This document shows, piece after piece, positions 36,983-51,331 of a DNA stretch of 64,000 nt. The notes under the pieces are model-generated. The model did no database searches and had not been told where the DNA came from. It saw nothing but the letters and a program-made list of their open reading frames with translations. Both the position numbers and the translations under genes were made by a program. Source of the DNA: Nocardia sienata NBRC 100364. Its GTDB lineage: Bacteria > Actinomycetota > Actinomycetes > Mycobacteriales > Mycobacteriaceae. The stretch is from contig NZ_BDBX01000003.1 of assembly GCF_001613205.1 (NCBI RefSeq), positions 124,001-188,000 on the forward strand, read 5' to 3'. Numbering within the stretch: position 1 is the first letter of the stretch; each line of letters opens with the position of its first letter.

Positions 36983-37627
36983 ATGAGCCACCAAAACGTT
37001 GTGCGCGCCCTGCTCGACCGAGCGGGCACCACCTATGCCGCCGAAGCCGGGATCAGGCTGGACGACAAACCGGCCCCGCTGTTCCAGCTGCTCTTACTGA
37101 CCGATCTGCTCAGCGCCCGCATCTCGGCCGATATCGCGATCTCCGCGACGGCGGAGCTGATGAACAGCGGTTACCGCACCGCCCGGAAGGTGGCGGACGC
37201 GGACTGGCGGGATCTGGTCGACGCGCTCGGGCGCGGGCACTATCGCCGCTATGACGAGAGCACCGCCTCTCAGCTGGGCGCCGCCGCCACGACCGCCATC
37301 GAGAAGTACGACGGTGACCTGCGCAAACTCGCGGACGAAGCCGATCACGACACCGGCCGGGCGGCGGAATTGATCCAGCAGTTCAAGGGCATCGGCCCCA
37401 CTGGTGGCGATATCTTCCTGCGCGAGGTGCAGGATGTGTGGACCTGGGCGCGCCCCTATTTCGACGAACGCGCTGTGCGCGGAGCCGCGAAGGTAGGGCT
37501 GCCCACCGATCGAAAAGAACTCGCTCGCCTGGCACCGCGCGATCGGGCCGCCGAATTCGCCGCGGCGCTGGTGCGGATCGGCATCGATGACGACGCGGCG
37601 GACGAAGTGCGTGCGGCGGCCGGCTGA
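36983..37627 (+). CDS. HhH-GPD superfamily protein (endonuclease III-like)
   Basis: A 214-aa protein from ATG at 36983 with GAGGAGGAG upstream. The helix-hairpin-helix FKGIGPTGGDIFLREVQ followed by YFDERAVRGAAKVGLPTD matches base-excision glycosylases, the Asp aligning with the catalytic Asp of EndoIII. The lyase lysine normally in GVGRKTA is replaced (GPTGG), and no iron-sulfur cysteines follow. So it is either a monofunctional glycosylase or a non-catalytic DNA-binding relative. Confidence 0.75.
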   Translation: MSHQNVVRALLDRAGTTYAAEAGIRLDDKPAPLFQLLLLTDLLSARISADIAISATAELMNSGYRTARKVADADWRDLVDALGRGHYRRYDESTASQLGAAATTAIEKYDGDLRKLADEADHDTGRAAELIQQFKGIGPTGGDIFLREVQDVWTWARPYFDERAVRGAAKVGLPTDRKELARLAPRDRAAEFAAALVRIGIDDDAADEVRAAAG

Positions 37628-37690
37628 CCGCCCGCATCCCCGCGGCCGGACGAATGCGATGCGGTTACGCCTGTGCACTACCGGAGGTAC

Positions 37691-39223
37691 TCAGACTCCA
37701 CCCGGGTCGTGCGGTTCCAGCGGCGTGGTCGCCGGACCTTCGAGGACCTTGCCGTCGATATCGAAACGCGATCCGTGGCACGGGCAGTCCCAGCTCGTTT
37801 CGGCATCGTTGAACGCCACGAGACACCCGAGATGGGTGCACACCGCCGATACGGAGTGCAGCCGCCCCTCGTGATCGCGGTAGACGGCACTGCGGCGACC
37901 GGACCTGCGCATCACCGCTCCGCTGCCCGGGGCGAGGTCCGCGGCGGAGTCGACGAAGGTATGCGGGCGGAGCCGGTCGCCCACGAGATGGCGGCCCACG
38001 TCCAGCCCGGACTTCAGCAGGCTGCCGGCCTCGACCATCGGGTGCAGCCGCCGCGGATCGTAAATCTTTGCCCAGGGCGTCGGTTCGCCGGCGAGTTCGG
38101 CGGCCAGTAGCCGACCGCCCATGATCCCGTGGGTCATCCCCCAGCCCCCGAAACCGGTGGATACGTACACATGCCGGGCGCCGGGATGGAAGCGGCCGAT
38201 ATAGGGAAGCCCGTCGGTGGTGGTGTGGTCCTGGGCGCCCCAGTGGTAGGCGAGGGAATCCACCGGGAAATGGTCGCGAGCCCATTGCGCCAGCAGGTCG
38301 AACCGGTCCGCGGTCGAGGTCGTGCCCGGCCGAAGGTGCTCTCCGGTGATGATGAGCAGCCGCTGGTTCGCGCGGTACGGGGCGGTGCGCACCGAGCGGG
38401 TGTTGTTCTCCGTAGTGATGTACATACCGTGCGGGTCGTGCTCGGCGGCGATCACGCCTGCGACGGCCAGCTCGCGCCGCGGTTGCAGCCGGGTGAACAG
38501 CAGCGCCCGGTCGAACACCGGGTAGTGGGTGGCGACCACGACATCACGTGCCCGGACAACCGCGCCTGCTTCGGTGGTCAACCGGCATGGGCTGCCCTCG
38601 TCCAGCCCGACGACCCGCGTCCGTTCGAAGATCCGGCCGCCGCGCGCGACGAGAGCCTCGGCCAGGCCGAGTAGATAGCGCCGCGGATGGAACTGGACCT
38701 GGTCCGCCACGCGGACGGCCGCCGCCACCGGAAAGGGCAGACCGGTCTCGGTGACCAGGGTGGCCGGCAGCCCCGCGTGCCGCGCGGCATCGACCTCGGC
38801 GCGGATCTGATCGATCCGTTCCCCCTCGGTGACGTAGGTGTAGGCGGGCGCCCGTTCGAGCTCGCAGTCGATACCGAGTTCGGTGGCGGTGCGCTCGAGA
38901 TGCTCGATCGCATCCTGCTGCGAGCGGGCGTACAGGCGCGCGGTCTCCTCGTCGAACGACGAACGCAGCATGTCGTAGACCAGCGTGTGCTGGGCGCTCA
39001 CCTTGGCTGTGGTGTAGCCGGTGGTTCCGCTGACTATCCGGTCGGCCTCGAGTACGACGACCGAGCGTCCGGTGGCCGCGATCTCCCAGGCGCTGCAGAT
39101 GCCCGCGATGCCCGCGCCGACCACCGCGACGTCGGCCTCGACATCGCCGGTTACCGGCGGATACGACGTCGATCCGGTGGAATCCATCCAATACGACTCG
39201 GCTGTTCCGGTGGGTGAGTTCAC
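37691..39223 (-). CDS. FAD-dependent oxidoreductase with C-terminal Rieske domain
   Basis: A 510-aa fusion from GTG at 39223. N-terminal DAO-type FAD domain: DVAVVGAGIAGICSAWEIAATGRSVVVLEAD and GMTHGIMGGRLLAAEL near the end of the flavin domain. The last 100 residues are a Rieske [2Fe-2S] domain with CTHLGC and CPCHGSRF. Such fusions are common in actinobacteria and cyanobacteria; they probably move electrons between an amine or alcohol substrate and the cluster, but no substrate is established. Convergent to the HhH-GPD gene. Confidence 0.87.
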   Translation of the reverse strand: MNSPTGTAESYWMDSTGSTSYPPVTGDVEADVAVVGAGIAGICSAWEIAATGRSVVVLEADRIVSGTTGYTTAKVSAQHTLVYDMLRSSFDEETARLYARSQQDAIEHLERTATELGIDCELERAPAYTYVTEGERIDQIRAEVDAARHAGLPATLVTETGLPFPVAAAVRVADQVQFHPRRYLLGLAEALVARGGRIFERTRVVGLDEGSPCRLTTEAGAVVRARDVVVATHYPVFDRALLFTRLQPRRELAVAGVIAAEHDPHGMYITTENNTRSVRTAPYRANQRLLIITGEHLRPGTTSTADRFDLLAQWARDHFPVDSLAYHWGAQDHTTTDGLPYIGRFHPGARHVYVSTGFGGWGMTHGIMGGRLLAAELAGEPTPWAKIYDPRRLHPMVEAGSLLKSGLDVGRHLVGDRLRPHTFVDSAADLAPGSGAVMRRSGRRSAVYRDHEGRLHSVSAVCTHLGCLVAFNDAETSWDCPCHGSRFDIDGKVLEGPATTPLEPHDPGGV

Positions 39224-39360
39224 GGCGCGCGGATACCCCGAACCCGGCCGGCCACACCCGGCGCCGCGCACCGGGTGCCGGTCGGTCGCGAGCACGGCTT
39301 CCGTACGGCGTAAGAGACCGATACGGTAAGGCGGATATCCGGGCAGTGGAAGGAACGAAG

Positions 39361-40101
39361 ATGTCGGTCGGCGCCACGGTGCACGCACATATCCAGCAAC
39401 TCGGCGGCGGGTTCATGTTCTCCCGGGAGGCCCGGGAATACGCCGCCGAAACCGGTGTGGACGAATTCTTCGGTCCCTACACCCGCGGTCGCGGAGGCGT
39501 GCTCGGTGAGGTGGACGCCGATGTGGTGACCGCGGCGTTCGGGTTCTTTCCGGCCCACTCCATCCGCGCGGCATGGGAGTCGGTCCCGATGCCCGCCGCG
39601 AAGGCCGCCCACCGGTACGCGCTGGCCTGTCAGGATTTCGGCCGCCGGAAACTCGCTTCCTTCGACGAGGCGCCGCGTCTGGCCGAACTGCTGGAAGCCG
39701 TTGTCGCGGCAGCCGATCCGGCCGGACTCCCCTTGTTCGCGGGGTGGCGCGCCGTACCCCTGCCCGGTGACGCGCCGGGCCGCGTCATGCAACTCGCCCA
39801 CCTCCTGCGCGAACTGCGCGGTGGACTGCACCTTCTCGCCGTGCGGGCCGTCGGTATCACCCCGCTGCAGGCCGTGCTGATCTCTGGGTCGCCGCTCAAC
39901 GACGGGCCCGGCCAGGCCCGCTGGTACGGATGGCCCGAGCCGTTCGAGGAGATCACCGCCGAGGTCCGGGCTGCCTGGCAGCGTGCGGAATCGATCACCG
40001 ACGACATCATCGCCCCCGCGTTCGCGGTCCTCGACGACGACGCGGGAACCGACCTCACCCGCCTGGTCGCCGCTGCCCACACCGCGACCTTCGCCCGCTG
40101 A
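39361..40101 (+). CDS. SCO6745-family protein
   Basis: A 246-aa protein of the actinobacterial SCO6745 family, from ATG at 39361 preceded by GGAAGGAACGA. Hallmarks: GGGFMFSREAREYAAETGVDEFFGPYTRGRGGVLGEVDADVV near the start and AVGITPLQAVLISG in the middle. Mostly helical, cytosolic. Function unknown. The gene is divergent from the FAD-Rieske fusion. Confidence 0.75.
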   Translation: MSVGATVHAHIQQLGGGFMFSREAREYAAETGVDEFFGPYTRGRGGVLGEVDADVVTAAFGFFPAHSIRAAWESVPMPAAKAAHRYALACQDFGRRKLASFDEAPRLAELLEAVVAAADPAGLPLFAGWRAVPLPGDAPGRVMQLAHLLRELRGGLHLLAVRAVGITPLQAVLISGSPLNDGPGQARWYGWPEPFEEITAEVRAAWQRAESITDDIIAPAFAVLDDDAGTDLTRLVAAAHTATFAR

Positions 40102-40132
40102 GGCCCGGCCGTCGCCGGCCACCTCTTCGGCC

Positions 40133-40765
40133 TCACCCGGCCGTGGACTCCCAGACGAACCCGTCGGGATCGGTGAACGAACCAGCGGTGCCGGCGATGA
40201 CGATACGGTGCGAACCGCCCCCGTCCGGGGAGACACCGGCATCCTTGGCCGCGGCGCGGCGTCCGTACAGTGCCAGTTTCACCGGCGAGTCCGGGGTCGC
40301 GAATTCGACATACTTGCCGCCGAAGCTCTTGGCCACCGCCAGGCCGCGTTCGACGTAGAACCGCTTGGCGGCCTTGACGTCTTCGACGCCGAGCAGCAGC
40401 ACGACCTCGTCGATCTCGCGGGTGGCCGGTCCGGCGTCCTTCTTCTTCGAGGTCGTGACCTTCCAGATCGCGCCGTCGGGTGCCTGGACCACACCTCCGT
40501 AGCCCCAGAAGCTCTTCTCGGCGGGCTTCAAGGTGGTGAAGCCGGCGCCGAGCGCGCTGTCGACGAGACTGTCGACGTTCCCGGGTTGCGACACCACCAG
40601 CGAGAGGATGTAACCGCGGAAGCCGTTCGTGGGGGCCTGCGCGGCGCGGAAGTCCAGCTGGTCGCCGAGGCCGAAGGCCGCGGCGTAGGTGGCTCGGGCG
40701 GCGTCGGGGTCGGGCACCTCGAGGTGGACGGTGAGGGCGGTGGTGGCGTGTGTCGAAGTGGTCAT
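40133..40765 (-). CDS. VOC-superfamily (glyoxalase/bleomycin-resistance-like) protein
   Basis: A 210-aa protein from ATG at 40765 with two VOC-type beta-alpha-beta modules: TVHLEVPDPDAARATYAAAFGLG and EVVLLLGVEDVKAAKRFYVERGLAV, ending in TDPDGFVWE. Metal-ligand positions are not clear. Members bind or modify small molecules; no specific reaction is suggested. Confidence 0.78.
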   Translation of the reverse strand: MTTSTHATTALTVHLEVPDPDAARATYAAAFGLGDQLDFRAAQAPTNGFRGYILSLVVSQPGNVDSLVDSALGAGFTTLKPAEKSFWGYGGVVQAPDGAIWKVTTSKKKDAGPATREIDEVVLLLGVEDVKAAKRFYVERGLAVAKSFGGKYVEFATPDSPVKLALYGRRAAAKDAGVSPDGGGSHRIVIAGTAGSFTDPDGFVWESTAG

Positions 40766-40905
40766 GCTGCCCAGGCTAATTCCGGGCCGCTCACCTGCGC
40801 TTCTCGATTCCTGATCAGTGTGCTCGGTGGCGGGACCGGGCACTCTCGGACAGTGCCTCCGCCGATCTGTGGAAGCAAAGTGACCGCGATTCGCGTTATC
40901 GGCGT

Positions 40906-41808
40906 GTGGAGATGAACAAAGCGGTGGCGAGAGCGGGTTGTGTCTCGGAGATGGCGATCGGACAGCATCGGGTTCTGTTGAGCCGGTTGCTGCCGGATAC
41001 CGAACCAGGGGATTTCGCTGTCCGCCAGGGGCAGTTCCATCTTGTGGTGGTCGGCCCGGATCGTGTCGTGTGCCTGCCTCGCACCGAGGCGGCGGCGGCC
41101 CGGCTGCCGCGGCGAGCGAATGTTCTGCGTGTCCTCGCCGGGTTCGACCTGGGCTTCCGCCTGCCGGTTCCGCTGGAGGAAGGCAGCCCGGACGGTATCG
41201 GTGAGCAGCCGTTCCTGGTGTTGAGCCGTGTTCCCGGAGCGCCGTTGACCGCTGAGGTACTCGATGATCCGCAGGTGGCCGATGTGGTCGCAGGTCAGTA
41301 CGCCGGACTGCTGGCCGGTCTGGCCGCGGCCGGCGCCGACGAGAGGGTGCGCGCGGATCTGCCGGCTCCGGAAGACCGGTGGCAGCGGTTCGCGGCGGAT
41401 GTCCGCGCCGAGCTGTTCGGGCTGATGTCCGCCGGTGGGCGTCGGCGTGCCGAACGAGAACTCGGCGCAGTGGAAAGTCTTGCTCACCTCACGGCGGCGG
41501 TGGTGCATGGTGACCTCGGACCCGAGAACGTGTTGTGGGAAAGCGTCGACGGGCTCCCGCGGCTGAGCGGGGTTGTCGACTGGGACGAAGCCGGTCTCGG
41601 TGACCCCGCCGAGGATCTTGCCGCCATCGGTGCCGGCTACGGCGATTCCCTGTTGCGGCGCGTGCTCACACTGGGAGGCCGGGCGGATCAGGAAACGACC
41701 ACCCGCATCGCCGCGATCGCCGCAACCTTCGCCCTGCAGCAGGCTCTCGCCGCCTACCGGGACGGTGACGAGGAGGAATTGGCGGACGGTTTGGCGGTCT
41801 ACCGCTGA
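40906..41808 (+). CDS. Aminoglycoside phosphotransferase (APH)-fold kinase
   Basis: A 300-aa protein with the APH catalytic loop HGDLGPENVLW (H201, D203) and the magnesium motif GVVDWDEAG (D225). The N-lobe is short. This family includes antibiotic kinases but also homoserine, choline and macrolide kinases, so resistance should not be assumed. Start GTG 40906 or ATG 40912. It converges on the osmC-like gene with 10 nt between stops. Confidence 0.78.
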   Translation: MEMNKAVARAGCVSEMAIGQHRVLLSRLLPDTEPGDFAVRQGQFHLVVVGPDRVVCLPRTEAAAARLPRRANVLRVLAGFDLGFRLPVPLEEGSPDGIGEQPFLVLSRVPGAPLTAEVLDDPQVADVVAGQYAGLLAGLAAAGADERVRADLPAPEDRWQRFAADVRAELFGLMSAGGRRRAERELGAVESLAHLTAAVVHGDLGPENVLWESVDGLPRLSGVVDWDEAGLGDPAEDLAAIGAGYGDSLLRRVLTLGGRADQETTTRIAAIAATFALQQALAAYRDGDEEELADGLAVYR

Positions 41809-41818
41809 TCGGTCATGT

Positions 41819-42331
41819 TCAGGCGGTTTCGAGAGTTGTGTGCACCGGTGTCACGCCGGTGGTCAGGTCCAGGACGGGGCAGTGCGCCTCGACCGCGGCC
41901 TGCAGTTCGGCGTACCGCTCGGCGGTCTCCGGTCCGGTGATCCGCACCCGCACCCGGACGGCCTGGAACCCGGCGCGCACCCGGTCAGCGAGACCGAAGA
42001 AGCCGCGCACGTCCAGGTCGCCTTCGGCCTCGACGGACAGTTCGTCGACCACAAGGCCCAGTCGCTGGGCCCAGAATCGGTAGGTGACGATGTGGCAGGA
42101 GATCAACGCGCCGAGATAGACTTCCACCGGATTGGCGGCGGTGTCGTCGCCGCCGAGCGCCGGTGGCTCGTCCACGGCGAAGCGGTGTGCCCCCGCGGTG
42201 ATCGTGCTGCCCACCGCGCCCTGCGGAGTGCCCGCGGCCCGGAAGAGCACCGTGGCGGCCGCGGGGTTCTCCCGCACGGCCTTCGCGGTGGCATCGGTGA
42301 TGTCGTTGAGCGCTGTGGTGCCGGTGGTCAT
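41819..42331 (-). CDS. OsmC family protein
   Basis: A 170-aa OsmC/Ohr-fold protein from ATG at 42331. The two cysteines expected for thiol-dependent peroxidase chemistry are present: ALISCHIVTYRFWA and AHCPVLDLTTGVTP. The spacing suits the OsmC rather than the Ohr branch. It probably reduces organic hydroperoxides using low-molecular thiols. Confidence 0.87.
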   Translation of the reverse strand: MTTGTTALNDITDATAKAVRENPAAATVLFRAAGTPQGAVGSTITAGAHRFAVDEPPALGGDDTAANPVEVYLGALISCHIVTYRFWAQRLGLVVDELSVEAEGDLDVRGFFGLADRVRAGFQAVRVRVRITGPETAERYAELQAAVEAHCPVLDLTTGVTPVHTTLETA

Positions 42332-42470
42332 GGTCGCCGACGGTAGGCCCGGCCCGGGCGTTCGGCCAGGATTGCGCTCGCGCTGAAGCCAACCCGTGCT
42401 CGGGCCGCGTCGAGCGCCGGGCCGCGCGGCCGCTGCCATACGGCCACGGCCGCGAGGGTTCGGAAGCAGA

Positions 42471-42503
42471 ACGGGTGCCCCGCCGCGAAAGCGGGGCACC
42501 CGT
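42471..42503 (-). terminator. Terminator of the acyl-CoA carboxylase gene
   Basis: ACGGGTGCCCCGC pairs perfectly with GCGGGGCACCCGT (13 bp, 7-nt loop), 38 nt after the carboxylase stop on the minus strand. Confidence 0.75.
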
Positions 42504-42540
42504 TGCCCGGTGGGATGCCGTTCGGACGACCGGACCGGGG

Positions 42541-48006
<5,466 letters not shown>

Positions 48007-48373
48007 TATCCCTGGCTCCTTCGTCTGTTGGGCACGGTCACGGATGTGCCGTTTTCGGCTCGGCTCTGCGTAGTGTGCACCCGCGGGACCACTATGTGCA
48101 CAGCGTGCGGGTGCTACTCGCCCGTATTTTCGGCAGGCGGGTCGATCGGCCGGGTCGCGCGCGACCGAGTGATCCGGAGAACACTTACCCGAAAGACATG
48201 TCGCAATCCACCGACACGGCGCTACAGTCACCGATCGTTGAATTGGGCAGGGGGTGGCCGCGCGCGATCGCGGTGGCGACTTCGCGCAGGTGACGGGGTG
48301 TGCTGCATCCCGAGGCTTTGGGGCCGTTCGGGACCGGAAACGCCCGACCGGGAGATTCCGGGCCGAACCGGCT
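48007..48373. other. Intergenic region upstream of carboxylase
   Basis: About 367 bp. It holds the carboxylase promoter and the end of the IclR transcript. A dyad GCACCCGC (48077-48084) / GCGGGTGC (48107-48114), 8-bp perfect arms, lies 71-108 nt before the carboxylase start. No gene seen. Confidence 0.5.
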
Positions 48374-49096
48374 TCAGTGCAGCAGGGTGCCCAGTTGCCG
48401 GGCCGCTTCGCGGACCGCGATCGCCAGTGCCGGCTCGTCGTCGACCTCGAAGACGGAGATACCGATGGTGGTCTCCGGTTCGCCGCGGCGGCGGGGTACG
48501 AGCGCCGAGATACCGAACATCGTCGCCACCACTTCACCGCGGGTGAGAGCATAGCCACGCTCGCGCGCGGTCTCCACCTCGGGGCGTTCACCGGGGACCG
48601 GCGGCAGCGCGGCCAGCATTGCCAGCCCCGCCGAGCCACGATCTATGGGGTGGACCTGGCCCGGCCGGAAGGCCACGTGGACCTGTGCGTTGCGCGGTTC
48701 GACCACCAGCAGCGCGCGGACTTCGGTCTCGTTCTCGCGTAGTACCAGGTGAACGGTGGCGCGGGTGCGTTCGGCGAGTTCTTCCATCACCGGCCGCGCG
48801 ACCGTGCGCAGATCCTGTTCGACCGGCTCGGCGAGGGTGACCAGGCCCGCGCCCAGGGTGACGCGGCGGGTGTCGTCGCGGCGGCACAGGCGGTGGGCTT
48901 CCAGGGTGCGGACCAGGCGGTGTGCGACGGTCCGGTGCACACCGACGGTGTCGGCGAGATCGGTGATCGACAGCCCGTGGGGATGCCGGGCCAGGGTCTC
49001 GAGGATCTCGAGTCCGTGGTGGAGCGTTTTCGACATTCCCGAGTCCAGTGGGGCCCCGGGGGCGCGTTCGCTGCCGGGGGCGGTGCTGTGGTTCAT
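48374..49096 (-). CDS. IclR-family transcriptional regulator
   Basis: About 240 aa from ATG at 49096 (GAAGGA upstream; GTG 49129 is in frame). N-terminal winged helix GLEILETLARHPHGLSITDLADTVGVHRTVAHRLVRTLEAHRLCRR; effector domain with VHPIDRGSAGLAML and TIGISVFEVDDEPA. It is divergent from the NTF2/SDR/homogentisate gene run, and two overlapping palindromes lie between them, so it probably controls that run. The effector is likely an aromatic or related acid. Confidence 0.88.
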   Translation of the reverse strand: MNHSTAPGSERAPGAPLDSGMSKTLHHGLEILETLARHPHGLSITDLADTVGVHRTVAHRLVRTLEAHRLCRRDDTRRVTLGAGLVTLAEPVEQDLRTVARPVMEELAERTRATVHLVLRENETEVRALLVVEPRNAQVHVAFRPGQVHPIDRGSAGLAMLAALPPVPGERPEVETARERGYALTRGEVVATMFGISALVPRRRGEPETTIGISVFEVDDEPALAIAVREAARQLGTLLH

Positions 49097-49146
49097 CACG
49101 TCCTTCTTGACTTTTGTGAGTGGCGACACCTAGCCTTCACTCATAT

Positions 49147-49171
49147 CGCACAGTGCGTGCGATTATCGCAC
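49147..49171. promoter_or_regulatory. Two overlapping perfect palindromes, probable IclR operator
   Basis: CGCAC-A-GTGCG (49147-49157) and GTGCGAT-T-ATCGCAC (49157-49171) share one base and lie between the divergent starts at 49096 and 49225. Paired palindromes on the same helix face are typical of IclR sites. Confidence 0.65.
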
Positions 49172-49224
49172 ACAGAGTCGGTGGGGGCAAGCGACGGCTC
49201 TGCGATCACGTCGAGGAGAATTCG

Positions 49225-49671
49225 ATGACCACGGTTTCGATCGGCGACCTGCCCGATCCGGCGACGGTCGCCGCGGTCCACCAGCTGTACGGCTTTCAGA
49301 GCCACCACATCGACAACGGCCGGGCCGCCGACTGGGCGGCCACCTTCACACCGGCCGGTGAGTTCCACTCACCGAGCTACCCCGAGCCGGTCACCGGGAC
49401 CGCGGCGCTCACCGAATTCGCGCGCGCGTTCCACGCAGCGGCCCGGGCGGCGGACGAGGTACATCGGCACGTCGTCACGAATATCGCGGTCCGGCGACTG
49501 AATTCCTCGACCCTCGAGGTCGGCGCCTACCTGCAGATAGTGGCCACCCCGCGCGGCGGGTCCCCGCGCCTGGTGCGGATGACCACGATCGAGGACCGCC
49601 TCGAACTCACCGGCGACCGCTGGTCGGTCGCCCACCGGCGCGTCTCCCGCGACGACGCGCCACAGCGGTAG
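49225..49671 (+). CDS. NTF2-fold (SnoaL-like) protein, first gene of catabolic operon
   Basis: A 148-aa protein from ATG at 49225 with GAGGAGAA upstream. Fold markers: AVHQLYGFQSHHIDNGRAADWAATFTPAGEFHSP and VGAYLQIVATPRGG. SnoaL-like enzymes isomerise or dehydrate ketones. Its place ahead of two dehydrogenases and a flavoprotein suggests it acts on the same substrate. Catalytic Asp cannot be assigned with confidence. Confidence 0.78.
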   Translation: MTTVSIGDLPDPATVAAVHQLYGFQSHHIDNGRAADWAATFTPAGEFHSPSYPEPVTGTAALTEFARAFHAAARAADEVHRHVVTNIAVRRLNSSTLEVGAYLQIVATPRGGSPRLVRMTTIEDRLELTGDRWSVAHRRVSRDDAPQR

Positions 49672-49719
49672 GCCGCGGCGCGGCCGCACGGATTTCCACA
49701 CGATTTCGGAGGACAACAG

Positions 49720-50556
49720 ATGAGCACCACCACCGAGCAGCTCAATCCCGGGCGCACGGACGCGGCACCGATGACCGCGCACTACCCGGAGATGGCCGGC
49801 AAGGTCGCCGTGGTCACCGGGGCGGCCCAGGGGATGGGCGCGGTGTTCGCGGCGGGCCTGGCCACCCGCGGGGTGTCGGTGGTCGCCGCCGATATCAACG
49901 AAGATCAGGTCGTCGCGACCGCGCAGGGGATCGGGTCCGAGCTCGCCGCGCAGTCGCTCGTGGCGGAACCGGGCCGCGTGGTCGGGATGCGCGCGGATGT
50001 GACCGTCCCCGCCGATCACGAGAAACTCGCCGAACGCGCCGTCGCGGAATTCGGGCGAATCGATTTCTGGATCAACAACGCCGGTATCTTCCCGTTCGCC
50101 CTCGCCGAGGACATCTCGCCCGAGCAGATCGGCGCCACCCTGAAGGTGAACGTCGAAGGCGTGCTCTACGGCGCCCAGGCCGCGGCCCGGCACATGGCGC
50201 CCGGCGGCGCCATCGTGAACATGTCCTCGGTCTCGGCGCTGCGGGTGCGCAAGGGGCGCGGCGCCTACTGCACGTCGAAGGCCGCGGTGGCGCATATGAC
50301 CGAATCGCTCGCCGTCGAACTCGGAGACAAGGGAATCCGCGTCAACTCCATCGCACCCGGCTATATCGACACCGCGATGACCCGCTGGGTGCAGGACGAC
50401 CCCGCGGCCCTCGCGCACGCGCTCGAGGTCGTGCCGCTGCACCGGCTCGGCTCGCCCGAGGAAGTGTTCGGGCCGCTGCTGTTCCTGCTGTCCGACAGCG
50501 CCCGCTACGTCACCGGGCACAGCATCGCCGTCGACGGTGGGTCCCGCCATGTCTGA
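49720..50556 (+). CDS. Short-chain dehydrogenase/reductase
   Basis: A 278-aa classical SDR from ATG at 49720. Cofactor loop [18 protein letters not shown], catalytic Ser in MSSVSALR and YCTSK for YxxxK. The Asp in [10 protein letters not shown] after strand 2 favours NAD. It probably oxidises an alcohol of the pathway substrate to a ketone. The next SDR overlaps it by 8 nt. Confidence 0.88.
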   Translation: MSTTTEQLNPGRTDAAPMTAHYPEMAGKVAVVTGAAQGMGAVFAAGLATRGVSVVAADINEDQVVATAQGIGSELAAQSLVAEPGRVVGMRADVTVPADHEKLAERAVAEFGRIDFWINNAGIFPFALAEDISPEQIGATLKVNVEGVLYGAQAAARHMAPGGAIVNMSSVSALRVRKGRGAYCTSKAAVAHMTESLAVELGDKGIRVNSIAPGYIDTAMTRWVQDDPAALAHALEVVPLHRLGSPEEVFGPLLFLLSDSARYVTGHSIAVDGGSRHV

Positions 50557-51331
50557 CCGGCCGACCTATCCCGGCGTCGTCCTGGTCACCGGCGCCGCCG
50601 CGGGCATGGGCGCGGCCCACGCCCGGGCACTGGGCGCGCTCGGCACCCATGTGTGCCTGGCCGACGTCGCCGGCACCGACGAGCTGGCCGCGGAGATCGT
50701 CGCCGCCGGCGGGTCCGCCAGCGCCCACCTGCTCGATGTGGCCGACCAGCAGGACTGGACCCGGGTCGTGGACGAGATCGGCTCCCGTCGCGGTGAACTC
50801 GGTGGGCTGGTGAACAACGCGGGTATCTCGCGGCGGCTCGAGTTCATGGATACCCCGGACGAGATCTGGGATCGGACCCTACGGATCAACCTGTTCGGGC
50901 CTTTCTACGGGATGCAGGCCGTGGCACCGCTCATGCGTGATTCCGGCGGCGGTTCCATCGTCAACATCTCCTCCATCTCCGGGCAGATCGGCTACTTCTC
51001 GCCGGCCTATTCCGCCAGTAAATGGGGGCTGACCGGGTTGTCGAAATCGGCGGCCGGTGGCCTGGCGAAATGGAATATCCGGGTCAATTCCGTGCATCCC
51101 GGTCTCGTGGGCACGGCGCTGGTGAGCGGCTCGGGCGGGTTCGTGGAGTCGTCCCTGCGGTCCATCCCGATGGGCCGGATGGGCGCGCCGCAGGAGATCA
51201 CCGACGCGGTCCTGTACCTGCTGTCGGACCGGTCGAGCTATATGACCGGCAGCGAGGTCACCGTCGACGGCGGCCTGGTTTCCAACGGCCTGTACCACCG
51301 CATCGTCGCGGAGACCGAGGGGAGCCTGTAG
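50549..51331 (+). CDS. Short-chain dehydrogenase/reductase
   Basis: A 260-aa classical SDR from ATG at 50549 with [23 protein letters not shown] and YSASKWG. CLADVAG after strand 2 again favours NAD. Two SDRs side by side imply two alcohol oxidations or a dehydratase/reductase pair. It overlaps its upstream neighbour by 8 nt and its downstream neighbour by 1 nt (TAGTG). Confidence 0.88.
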   Translation: MSDRPTYPGVVLVTGAAAGMGAAHARALGALGTHVCLADVAGTDELAAEIVAAGGSASAHLLDVADQQDWTRVVDEIGSRRGELGGLVNNAGISRRLEFMDTPDEIWDRTLRINLFGPFYGMQAVAPLMRDSGGGSIVNISSISGQIGYFSPAYSASKWGLTGLSKSAAGGLAKWNIRVNSVHPGLVGTALVSGSGGFVESSLRSIPMGRMGAPQEITDAVLYLLSDRSSYMTGSEVTVDGGLVSNGLYHRIVAETEGSL

